From Verrucomicrobiaceae bacterium (GTDB lineage Bacteria > Verrucomicrobiota > Verrucomicrobiia > Verrucomicrobiales > Verrucomicrobiaceae), in assembly GCA_027489965.1 (NCBI GenBank), contig JAIXZA010000183.1, forward strand, positions 1 through 42,665: DNA of 42,665 nt. The letters run 5' to 3'. The position numbers and the translations under genes are program-made. Below, piece after piece: positions 28,401-40,400 of this stretch. The first letter of the stretch is position 1. Each line of letters starts with the position of its first letter. The notes under the pieces are model-generated. The model searched no databases. It was given only the letters and a program-made list of their open reading frames with translations, and had not been told where the DNA came from.

Positions 28401-31400
28401 CGGCGATGCCATGCCGACCAATGCAGCCCTCGCTGGCAAGACCTTCCTTTTAGAACTTCACATCTACGGCGACACAGGCGCTGCCACCGACATCCTGGAG
28501 TTCGATAACTTCGCTCTCACGGGCACTTGTTCGCAAGTGGCCTCTGACTATGGCGACTACTCCGGGTTCGATGCCTCAGCATCGCAAGTGGCCAGCACTG
28601 CCCTTCGCATAGGCACTGCTGCTACTGACAATGAAGCGGACGGTTTGGTAAACTCCTCTGCCACGAGCGATGACACTACTGGTACTGATGATGAGGATTT
28701 GGTATTGCCAGCGGTCACTTTAGGAAACACCACGAATATAACGGTGCCAGTCACCTTGACCAGTCCCGTCACTGCCGCCCGCCTCATTGTCTTTGTGGAC
28801 TGGAATGGTGACGGTGATGCGTCTGACCCGAGTGAAACGCAGGCCGTTCAGAGCATCACATCCACGGGAAACAGGACTTTTGCGCTCACTCCACCTGCTG
28901 GAACCACCGCCGGCATTAAGTACCTTCGTGTCCGTTTGTCCGAAGGAGCTGCGACCCCACTTTTTACTGGGGCCTCACTCTCACCGGGCGAGGTGGAGGA
29001 CTATGCTGTGGCTGTCTCCAGTGGCGGTACGGCTTGCGAACTTTTCCTCACAGATTTCGGCGACGGTACCGCCGCCGAGACGAATGAGGGCCTTTATTCC
29101 TTCTCCGTCTCCCCGCTGGCACGCACGGCCATCTTCCCCGTTACCACCCAGGGGGTCCAGAACAATGGCCACTCCGACATTGAGTTCCGCAACGGCATCC
29201 TTTACACCTCCCGCTGGATCAGCTCCGGCACCAGCCGCGGCCAGATCGACATGTATGGTGTCAATGGCTCGTACCAGGGCGTCTTCATCCCCAACGGGCG
29301 CACCTACACCATCCCAGCGGCGCTCGGCGGCGGCACCGGCACGCTGGACGCCGCCTACTCCATGGAGTTCGACAACACGGGCAATCTCTACGTCGTGCAA
29401 GGCCTGCGCTCCGTGATCCGTTTTGACAGCGCCGGCCTCAACGGCGTCGAGCTGCTGCGCAATTTCAACAACGTCCGCGGCGTTGCGATCGATCCGGCGA
29501 ACGGGGACATCTACATCACCCAGCAGGGTGGAGCCGACGCCGGCATCGAGCGCTACAACAGCGCTGGCACCCTCCAGGACCGCCTGAATATCAAAGGCAG
29601 CGCCATCACCACCTGGAACCCGGTCGATGGTCATGGAATGACGTTTTACAACGGCCAGCTTTACCTCGTGCATGGCAACTATGACACCGGTACGACCAAC
29701 GATACGAACAAGGGCGTGCTGCGCGTGCTAAACTATCCCAAGCCAGGCGGCGGAGCCACCACCGTGGCCGTCTTGGGCACCCACATCGCCTGGTTCGCCC
29801 GTATGCAGACCTCCGGCGTCTATGAGCCGACGGACATGCGCGATCTCCAGTTCGGCCCGGATGGCAATCTGTATGTGGCGGACCACGGCCTGGGCGTCAC
29901 GCCCTCACGTCTGCTTCAGTTCAATGGCAGCACCGGAGCCTGGATCGCCACAGTGAACAACGGTTCCCAGTTCAAGGGTATCGCGGTGGGATGTGCTCTG
30001 GACTTTGGAGACTACGCCAGCTTTGCCGCTGCTGCTCAGTCGGCGGACAGCGCCATTCGCATCGGCACACTGGCGACGGATGTCGAGGCTTCCAGCCCCG
30101 CCAATGCCTCAGCCACGGGTGATGATCTTGTGGGTGACGACGAAGACCTCACCATGCCTTCTTTCATGGCGGGCAGCGCGACGACGCTCGCGGTGCCGAT
30201 GACCATCACCGCCGCCTCGCTCAGCGGCAGCACGGCCCGGGTGAATGTGTTTGTGGACTGGAATGGGGACAACGACGTGCTCGATACAAATGAGACGCTC
30301 ACCGCACAGACTGTTTCAGCATCTGGCACCTTCAATTTCAGCCTCACGCCTCCTGCGGGCACCACGGCGGGCACGAAGTACCTGCGCATTCGAGCCGCTG
30401 AAGGGGCAACGCATCCCGGCTTCAGCGGAACGAGCACGCTGAAGGGTGAGGTGGAGGATTATGCCGTCACGGTTTCGACGGATGCGAACTGCTACAACGT
30501 GATCCTCGCGAACTCGGGAGCCTTCCATCTCCGAGCTTACGATGGCGTGAGTGGTACGGATTTGGGGGTGCGTTCTAGCGGGAATGGGCTGGGCTTGGTT
30601 TCGGAAATCCTTCCGGCTCCTGACGGTGCTTTGCTGGCCAATAGCATCGACAATGGGTCCACGCTGAAGTTCAACCCCTACACGGGTGCGTTCATCAGCA
30701 CACTGATTGCCAATGGTGGCTTTAACGCTTATGCGTCAGCGGTTGCGACGGACGGCTTCCTTTACTATGGCGATTACACAGCTGGCGTGGTGAAGCGCAA
30801 CGTGGCTACCGGCGCGGCTGCCGGCACTTTCAGCACCTCCACCAGCCCGCGCGGGATTCTGGTCACCGGTGATGGCAAGTTCATCATCCATGAGTATGCC
30901 ACCAGCCTGAAACGCTTCTCTTCCACCGGCACCCTGGAGGCCACGGTGTCCTCCTTTGCCGCGAATGACTCGCTCTCGCTGGCCCTGGGCCCGGACAACA
31001 ATTACTACATCACCTATGCCGATGCCACGTCCAAGACCATTAGCAGGATCACGCCGGCTGGCGTCCGCACCACCTTCGCCACGATCGCAGGAGCCACCCG
31101 TCTCTTTGCCCTCGCCTGGGGACCGGACGGCAATCTTTGGGTCTGCGATTCGGATGGCAACAAGGTTTACACCCTGAATTCCTCTGGCACGCTCATCCGC
31201 ACCCTGACGACCAACGTCAACAGCCCCTGCGGCATCGCGATCATGCCCTGCCAACCCAGTGACTTCGGGGACTTGGGTTTCAACTACGCCACGCGCATGT
31301 CCCAGAACGGTGCCCGCCACGTCATCGGCACGCTTCGCATGGGCACCAACGTGGATGCGGACGGTGATGGTCTGGCCTCTCCAGGCGCCAACGGAGATGA

Positions 31401-34400
31401 CATCGACCAGGATGGCGATGACGAGAACGGCGTGACCATCCCAACGCTTACAGCAGGTGCCACGGCCACGGTGGTCGTCAATGCCAATGCCACGGCCAAG
31501 GTGAACGCCTTTTTCGACTGGAACAATGACGGCGACTTCCTGGATGCGAGCGAAACGATCACCGAACTTAGCGTCGTCGCTGGAAACAACAATCTCAGCG
31601 TTTCTGTGCCCGCAGGAGCTGTTACCAGTACTTCTTTGGGAGCCCGTTTCCGTTTGAGTACAGCAGGCGGACTTACTTCGGTCGGTGGCGCGCTGGATGG
31701 AGAGGTCGAAGATTACGCCGTCACGGTGACCTGCCCGACCATTGCCGCGCTGACGCTTCCGACTGGCGTGGCAGGCACGGCTTACTCTCAGGGAACGGCC
31801 TTTAGTGTGACGCCCGTGGTCAGCGGATTCACTTGGACGGCGACTGGCCTGCCAAGCGGCCTGACTCTAGGCAGCAGCACTGGGCTGATCACGGGCACCA
31901 CGACGGACATCGGAGCCTTCCGAGTGGTGGTTACAGCCACCATGGGCACCTGCACAGACACGCGAGTCTTCCCGCTTCAGATTACGGGTTGTGGTACGAC
32001 CAATGTCTGGGCCTGGAATTGGGATTCTCGTGTCGATACATTGGACGGTAACAATGATGGCGGCAGCTGGAGGACGATCTCCCTTTCGAACAATCTGAGC
32101 ACGGGCAATATGGCTGTCAGAGCCACGCTGGATCAGTCGGTTAAAACGACTGCTGGACTCTGGTTCATGATCAACAATGGTCCTGACCCGACCACGACCG
32201 ATCCGACCTACGCCGCTGTTTATCTGGTGGGTGGTAGTTATTATGTCACCACCTATGCTAGCAACCCTAGCAGCACGCATACCCTCGGCACGATCATCGC
32301 TACGGGCACTTACACGGATACGCTCGTCGGTAGTCTGCGCATTTTCAGTTTCTCTTTGCCGGTTAATACCATCAATGCCTGGGCGGGTGGCGGCTCCACC
32401 TGGAAGGGGATCGCTTTCCCGCTCAATGCGCAGGGGAATGCGGCAGGCAATGCCTGGACACCTTACCGCATTGGCGTCTGGGCACGTTCTTTTGCCGCGG
32501 GTGCCGTGGCTTACAATACGACGACGAAAGCATGGACGGTGAACTTTGGCAGTGGCGTGGGCACTTGGGATCTGGTGAGTGACTTTGGCTCCTCCTGCTG
32601 CCCCCTCATCATCAAGCCTGCCACTCTGCCCAATGGCACGCTGGGCACCGCTTACCCGACCACGACGATGGATGCAGACTGGGGCGTGCCTGCCTACAGC
32701 TGGTCTGTCTCTGTGGGTGCCTTGCCGAACGGTTTGTCCATGACCAGTGCTGGGGTGATCAGCGGCACGCCGACAGCGACGGGCACTTTTAATTTCACTC
32801 TGCGGGCACAGGACTCCGGCGGCAACTGCTTCGGCACGCAGGCTTACACCGTTTCCGTCGTTTCGACGGTGATGAGCATTGGTAACCTCGTGTTTAACGA
32901 TAACAATAACACAGGCCTCTATGATGCGGGAGATACTGGCATTGGTGGCGTGGCTGTGCAGCTTTACAATAGTAGCAATGCGTTGGTTGCCTCGACGACT
33001 ACTGCCAATACGACAACTAGTGTCGCTGGATTCAAGATGGAGCAGGTTCATAGTTCGGTCTGGATGCAAACATATGCAGCAGCTGTGGCTTGCTTTAATG
33101 GCACAAGCCAGACAGCCTATTGGTCCGGCAGTGCGGACAAAATCGACTACTTGGTGCCTGGTGACACGGATGGCCATGCGGTCTTCAATGCCAACTTCCC
33201 AACTGGCAGTAGCGGCAACTACGCCATACGTGCCACTGGCACGATCACCATTCCTAGCTCAGGAATCTGGACCTTTGCTATGACACTGGATGACGCTGGG
33301 AGGCTTAAGATCAACGGCAATGATGTGATTGTGGATGAATCTGGACTTCATGGCGTGGCAGATCGATTTGGCACCGTGACCCTTACGGCGGGAACCCATA
33401 CCATTGAGATGGTCTATATCGGAGTCTGGGGCGGTAGTGTGGAGCTCCATGCTCAGCAGGGTAATCATTCATCTTGGAATACGGGCTTCAAACTCGTCGG
33501 TTACACAGCAGGTGGTGGCCTAGCGGTGGCTCAGACTTCCGTTGGTCCAGATACAGGTAAGTACTCTTTCACAGGCCTGACCGCAGGCAGCTACTATGTA
33601 AAAATCCCCGCCAGCGAGTTTGGCAGCACGAGACCGCTTTACAAAAAAGAATCTGCTCCTAATGCGGTCACGCCGACAGACAATGGTAGGGATGACGCTA
33701 CAGCCGCCAGCGATGACGGTATCGACGTGGCTGATCCTACCGTTGACGGGGTGCGCTCACCGCTGATTGCCCTGGCTGCGGGAGCTGAGCCGACGAATGC
33801 GACGACGGAAACCGGTTTCTACAAAACAGATGATGATGCGGCGGATGCTAATGGCAATCTCACCGTGGATATGGGCTTTAAGCCTTCCACATCGGGTTGT
33901 TTCCACCTTGCCCTGCGGGATGAGAACAATGACAATTACTTTGAATCCATCACGCCTGCTCAGAGCATTAGTTTTGTCTATAATGGGACGACAGTAGCTT
34001 CCCAGAAACTGATGGACGTGACTTTTAATACTGGCACCAAGCGTTTCACTTATGACACCACGTTTGTGCAGAATCCAGGTAAGCGCCTGGATGGCTTCTA
34101 CCTTGTGCTTTCTAGCGGCCCAGAGCCGACCAATAACACTCAGTCAGCGATCATGTATGTGGATCTGTTCAATCGGAACAGCCCAAAGGCGACGATTTAT
34201 GTTTATAATTATAATCTTCAAAACAACGCTTACGGTCAAGACTCTAACATTAGTTATACCAATGCTAAGTTGTTAGCGAGTTCACAGACCGCGAATAGTC
34301 CGATTCAGATCTGGGCGACCGAGTCTGGGAGTACCCTTCAGGTTCATATCTCTGGTGACATGAGCGGCGTGAATAATTATCTGACGCCAGCCTATTCCAC

Positions 34401-37400
34401 CTATGGACTTACTAGCACCTGGGAGGGTTTCAGCTTTTCTAACACAGCCGGGATTTGGAGCCACTATTATGAGTTGGCCAGCGCGCCGACATACAATGCC
34501 AGCTTCCAACTGACCAATTGGCCGCTAGATCCAGCCGCGCAGCCCTTCTCCTATCTGGACACTCACAATGTCGCTCCCATCATCACCGAGAACGTTTGTG
34601 AAGAAAAAGTAGGTGTCGGCAATATTGTCTTCAAAGATGCGAACAATGACGGTAACTATGACGCTGGTGAAGGCGTGGACAACGTCCCCGTTTATCTCTA
34701 CAAACAGGGTCAAGTGGCAGGCGTGGATCTGCCTGTGGGGGCCATCCTTACCTATGGTGGTGGCGAATATTTCTTCAATGGCGTCTCTCTAGGCAATTAC
34801 TTCCTGCACATTCCTGCCAGTGAGTTCGGGGCTGGCAAGCCACTAGTGGGTACGGTCTCTCTGATGGGAACAGGATCAGCCGATGACAATGTGGATGAAA
34901 ATGGTGTGGACGTGATTAGTCCCGCGGTGACGGGTGTGAGCACGGCTGTCTTTACCTTGACGGATAATGTGGAGCCTACGGATGCAACGGGTGAAACAGG
35001 CTTTGATACTACTTCAGACAATTTTGATGATAATAACAATGACCTCACGGTCGATCTCGGCTTCCGTGCCGTCACCAGCACTGGTATTGGCAACTTGGTG
35101 TTCTTGGATGCCAACGGCAATGGCCGCTTCGATGCTGGTGACACGGGGGCTGGTGGAGTGAATGTGGAGCTGGTCAACAACAGCACCAGTGCCGTCGTCG
35201 CCACGACCACCACCGATAACGTTCCCACTGCGCAGGCTGGTTTTGCCGTGACGCAGATGAACACAGGTACTACTGTGGTAGCTAACTATGCTACTGCAAA
35301 TACTCAGCTCGCTGGGGCGAATGGTAGCAACAGCCTGAGCACCACGGCGCTAACGCTTAACTACCTTCAGCCTGGAAAAGCAGACGGTCGCTTCACCACC
35401 GGCAATTCAGCCTTCCCATATGGCACCTTCACCAACTTTATCGTCCGTGCCACCGGCACGATTACCATCCCCACCGCAGGCACCTGGAGCTTTGGCATGA
35501 CTTCGGATGATGGCGGTCGCTTGCGTATCAATGGAGCGGATGTCATCGTTGATGATACGCAACACTCCGTGGCAGACCGCTTTGGCAGTACGGTGCTCGC
35601 CGCAGGTACCCACACGATCGAAGTGACCTACTGGGCATGGCTAGGTGATGACAGCCTAGAAGTCTATGCAGCCCCCGGCACCTTCAGTGCTTGGTCCAGC
35701 GGCTTTAAACTCATTGGCGACACCGCAAACGGTGGCCTAGCCGTGACCACCACATCTCCTATCAATACCTCAGGACGTTATCTCTTCCCAGGTGTGCCAG
35801 CAGGCACTTATTTCGTGCGTATCCCTGCCAGCGAGTTTGCCAGCGGCAAGCCGCTCTTTGGATATGGTTCCTTTATCAACGGATCGCCCACCGACGACCA
35901 AAAAGACGACAACAGCGTCACTGGAAGCTCTGACAGCGGTATTGATGCAGCCGCTCCTGCCACCACTGGCGTCGTCTCTGCGCCGATCGTGCTCACCGTC
36001 GGTTCCGAACCGACCAATGCCGGCGGTGAAACCGGCTTCTTGGGCACAGAGGACGACAGTCTCGATGCCAACTACGACCTCACCGTGGACTTTGCCATGG
36101 TCGCGGCGACGAGCGACTTTGGTGACCACATCTATGGCACTCTCGCAGCCAGCTCAGCCTCTCAGGTTGCCAATTCGATCATCCGCCTCGGCACCAATGC
36201 GACGGATGCTGAAGCTGGCGATCCGTCTGATGCCAATGCTAACAAGGACAATACCACCGGCACCAATGATGAAGATTTGACCATGCCTCTCTTCACAGTG
36301 GGCACGTCCACAAACCTAATCATCCCCGTCACATTGACGACAGCTTCATTGAGTGGATCAACTTCACGCATCAACGTCTTTGTCGATTGGAATGGAGATA
36401 ACGTCCTGACGGGTACGAACGAGACGCAGACGGTGAGGGCTGTGTCAACGAATGGCAGTAGCACAGTGACCTTTAACCTTACGCCACCTGCGGGGACGAC
36501 AGCTGGTACGAAATATCTGCGTATCCGCCTCACGGAAGGCAACACAGCACCTACATTTGCCGGATCTTCCGCGTTGAGAGGTGAAGTCGAAGATTACGCT
36601 ATTACCGTCGAGGCTGCTGGTGCCTGTTCCGCCTTTGTTTCTGACTTCCTCAATGGAGCTATCTATAGCTACAACGGTACGTCGGGCACCTACAACTCGA
36701 TCTTTGTCCCTGCAGGTGACAATGGCATGACCAGTGCCAATGGCATGGTCCGTGCGCCGGATGGTCATTTGCTGGTGGCCTCCAGGCTGGACAACACGGT
36801 CAAAAAATATGACGCGGTCACGGGGGCTTTCCTGGGTAACTTTGTCACTGCTGGTCTGGGCGGACTCAGTCAGCCTTACGGCCTCGCCATCGGGCCAGAT
36901 GGTCACCTCTATGTTGCGGGACATCTCAATAAGGGCGTCAAAAAATACAACGGTAGCACTGGGGCCTACATCGGTGACTTTGTGGTGGCGGCCAGCGGTG
37001 TGCCTGATGGCCCATACATTGGCATGGCCTTTGCCAGCGGCTTCTTCTACCTCGTGGATCTGAACTTCAGCAACGTCGGCGGCACTGGCTCACGCATCAT
37101 GAAGTACAATGGTCTGACCGGGGCGCTCGTCTCCACCTTGACGACCTTTACGACTTCGACTGCCCGTGACCTTTTGGTTGGAGCAGACGGCTTCCTATAT
37201 GTCACAGAACCGGGAACTCGCACCCTGTGGCGTATCGATACCAATACAGGTGCTAGGACTTCATTTAACGTGATGAGTCCAGCCAGTGCTTACCCGATGG
37301 GAGCTTCCATTGGCATCGACGGTCATCTCTATGTGTCTGACAACTGGAACAATGTGAAACAGAAGGTCAATGCCAGCACTGGGGCCTCGATGGGAACCTG

Positions 37401-40400
37401 GGGCACGGATCCAACCTTGACGAACGGCAGCTACAAAGACCTCTTCTTCCTCTGCCCATGTCCGACGATTACCGTCTCTCCAGCCACTCTGACGAGCGCA
37501 GCGACAGGTGCTGCTTACAGCCAAACCTTTAGTGCGGCAGGTGGTGCCGGATCATACACTTACACTGTGAGCAGTGGCACCCTGCCCGCAGGCCTGAGCC
37601 TGAATAGTGCCACCGGTGTCCTCTCTGGTACACCGACCAGCAGTGCCACCTCAGTCTTTACCATCCGCGCCTCTGATCCTAACGGTTGTGCTGGCACTCA
37701 AAGTTATACATTGACGACGGCTAGCCCGCTCATTGAGTGGAATCTGGAAGACACCTTCCCGTCCACGATGGGGAATGTCTCTGTGCCAAGCTACATTGAT
37801 CCCTGCATCTTTGGCACGAACGGACTGAACCACAGTGACAACGGCACCGTGATGGTCTCCTCAAGCATCACTTCCACTGGGCCCAAGAAAACCGGCACCA
37901 GAGCCCGCTCCACCACGGGCTGGGATAACACCGATCTTCTGACCCTGCCGCGGCCTAATGATGGCTTTAACGACCGTGTCTTTACGTCCTCGTTTGCCTT
38001 TGAAAATCTGACCTCACTTACCTGGGGCAACTTCTGCATGGATTTGCGCCGACCTGGGGCAGCTGCGCCCACGAAGTTCCGCGCGGCACTGATCTGGTGG
38101 CAGGGTAGCTACCCTTACAGCAGTGGCATGACTGTACCGGCCTCTGCCGTGAGAACAGCCTGGACGAATACCTTTACGCTGACGAGCACCAACACCTGGG
38201 CCACGATGAATCTGCCATTCGTCAACGGCACGGCGCTGCCTGCTTTCTCGGAAGTGGCTAATGAGAAGATGGTGCTCATCATCCACGCCTGGGACTCCGG
38301 TGGTGCTGGCCCGACGACGGCGTTGGAATACGATAACATCGTGCTTTCAGGCAATGCTACCTGTGCCGCGCCCCTCAGTCTCGGTGATCAGATCTTCGCT
38401 GACATGAATGCCAATGGCACTTATGAATCCGCGACGGATGCCGTGATCAGCGGTCTGAACGTCGAGCTTCTTGATGCACTCGGAGGTGTCTTTAGTCCAG
38501 CCGTCACGACGACGACGAATGCCAGTGGTATTTATGCCTTCACGGGTCTGCCTGCGGGGGGTTACCGAGTTAGGGTCACGCCTAATGGCACCTATCCGCT
38601 GGCGACCATCTCAGTGAATCTGGATAATGGTATCAACAACGACAGTAACGGTGTACAGACGACCCAAGGCACTACAGCACTGAGTCCGCTGATCACACTG
38701 GCCAACAACACTGAGCCTGGTTCCACCGGTACGACCAACACGGATAACACCATCGACTTTGGCTTCCGCGCCTGCCCAGCCATCACGGTGAATCCAACCT
38801 CACTAGCGAATGGCACTGTTGGCACGGCCTATTCGCAGACCATCAGCGCGACAGGTGGCAGTGGAGCCTACACTTTTGCGGTGAGCAGTGGAGCGCTTCC
38901 AACATGGGCTACACTTGATGTCAATAGCGGGGTGATCAGTGGCACGCCCAATTCGCCAACAAGTGCCACCTTTACCATCAGTGCTACGGATGCGTTGGGC
39001 TGCGCCGGCACCCGACCTTACACGATCACTCCTGCTCCTATTACAGACTTTGGAGATTGGAACGGTGTGGGTGCGGCGACGACCACGACGAGTAATACGA
39101 TGAGCACTAATCTCCGCATAGGTGCTACGGTGGATGCCGAAGGCACAGTGACCCCCAACGCTGCTGCCACTGCAGATGATACCACCAACACTGGCAGTGC
39201 CGATGACGAAGACGGTGTGACTTTCAGCTCGAGTTCAGTTCCTCGTGGAGTGCCCTTTACCGTTAACCTCACCACCACCAACAACACTGGCTCCACGGCT
39301 TGGGTGGCTGGGTGGGTGGATTGGAATAATGACGGTGATTTTTTGGATGCAGGGGAGGAAGTCGTGCCGACCAACACGACTGCGAGTCTTGGGGCGGCCC
39401 TGACTCGGAACTTCACGGTGAATGTGCCAGACGCTGCCTTCATTGGAGTTGTAGGTGTGCGTTTCCGTGTTTCTGCGACCACGCCTGCACCTACGGGAGC
39501 ACAGGCTCAGGTGGGGGAGATCGAGGATTATACTCTAACTATCACTGCAGCTGGTTCTGACTTCAGTGATGCCCCAGCCAGCTACGGCACGGCCAGTCAC
39601 ACCGTGCTTTCAGGCCTAGGCATCGGTTGTGCGGTGGATCTCGAAGGTGCGGTGTTCAATACGGCCAATGCGGATGGGGATGATCTCAACGGCCAGGATG
39701 ATGAAGATGGCGTCTTCTTTGATACACCGGTCGTCGCGGGTGGTGTGGCCAAGGGTATTATCGGCCTGCGTGGCACTGGCTTCCTCAGCATGTGGGTGGA
39801 CTGGAATCGCAATGGCAACTTTACGGACAGCGGGGAGCAAGTGCTAACCAACCTGAGCAAAACTGGTAACTTGGGTGGAGGCTGGGTCTATCCAGAGATT
39901 TTCAATCTCGCGGTGCCTGCCGGTGCCTCGCCAGGCGTTTCGTTTGCCCGTGTGCGCTACGGCTCAGCTTCAGGCTCTGGACCTACGGGTGCTGTGGCCG
40001 GCGGTGAGGTGGAAGATCTAGCGATCACCATTTTACCAGCAGCCACAGTCAGCGGTCGTGTTTGGCAGGATAATAACAATGGCATCCGTGATGGGGGTGA
40101 GCTTGGTCTGGAGCACTTCATTGTCACGCTCTTCCGCTCAGACGGTCGTGCGGAGGCTGTCGCTGTGACTAACTCCAGTGGGGACTACAGTTTCACAGGC
40201 CTGGCACCACGTGACTACTACGTCAGCATCGAGCTGCCGACTTCCCACACGCTTAGCGGCATGGATCTGGGGGGCAATGATGCGGTGGACAGTGACTTTA
40301 GCACGACCACACGCTTGACCGCTACCTTCACCCTGGCCAGTGGAGCCACGCGGGCCAATGTGGATGCCGGGCTAAATGTGCCTGCTAACACCATCACCTA

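Noticed and set aside
28981..29673. Antisense open frame of 230 codons
   Set aside because: It lies opposite the GC-rich propeller 3, where high GC at third positions removes stops on the other strand. No signal peptide or family motif.
31867..33177. Antisense open frame of 436 codons inside the giant gene
   Set aside because: It lies opposite well-formed He_PIG, X and SdrD-B modules, has Arg/His/Ile-rich composition typical of antisense shadow frames, and shows no domain or ribosome site.
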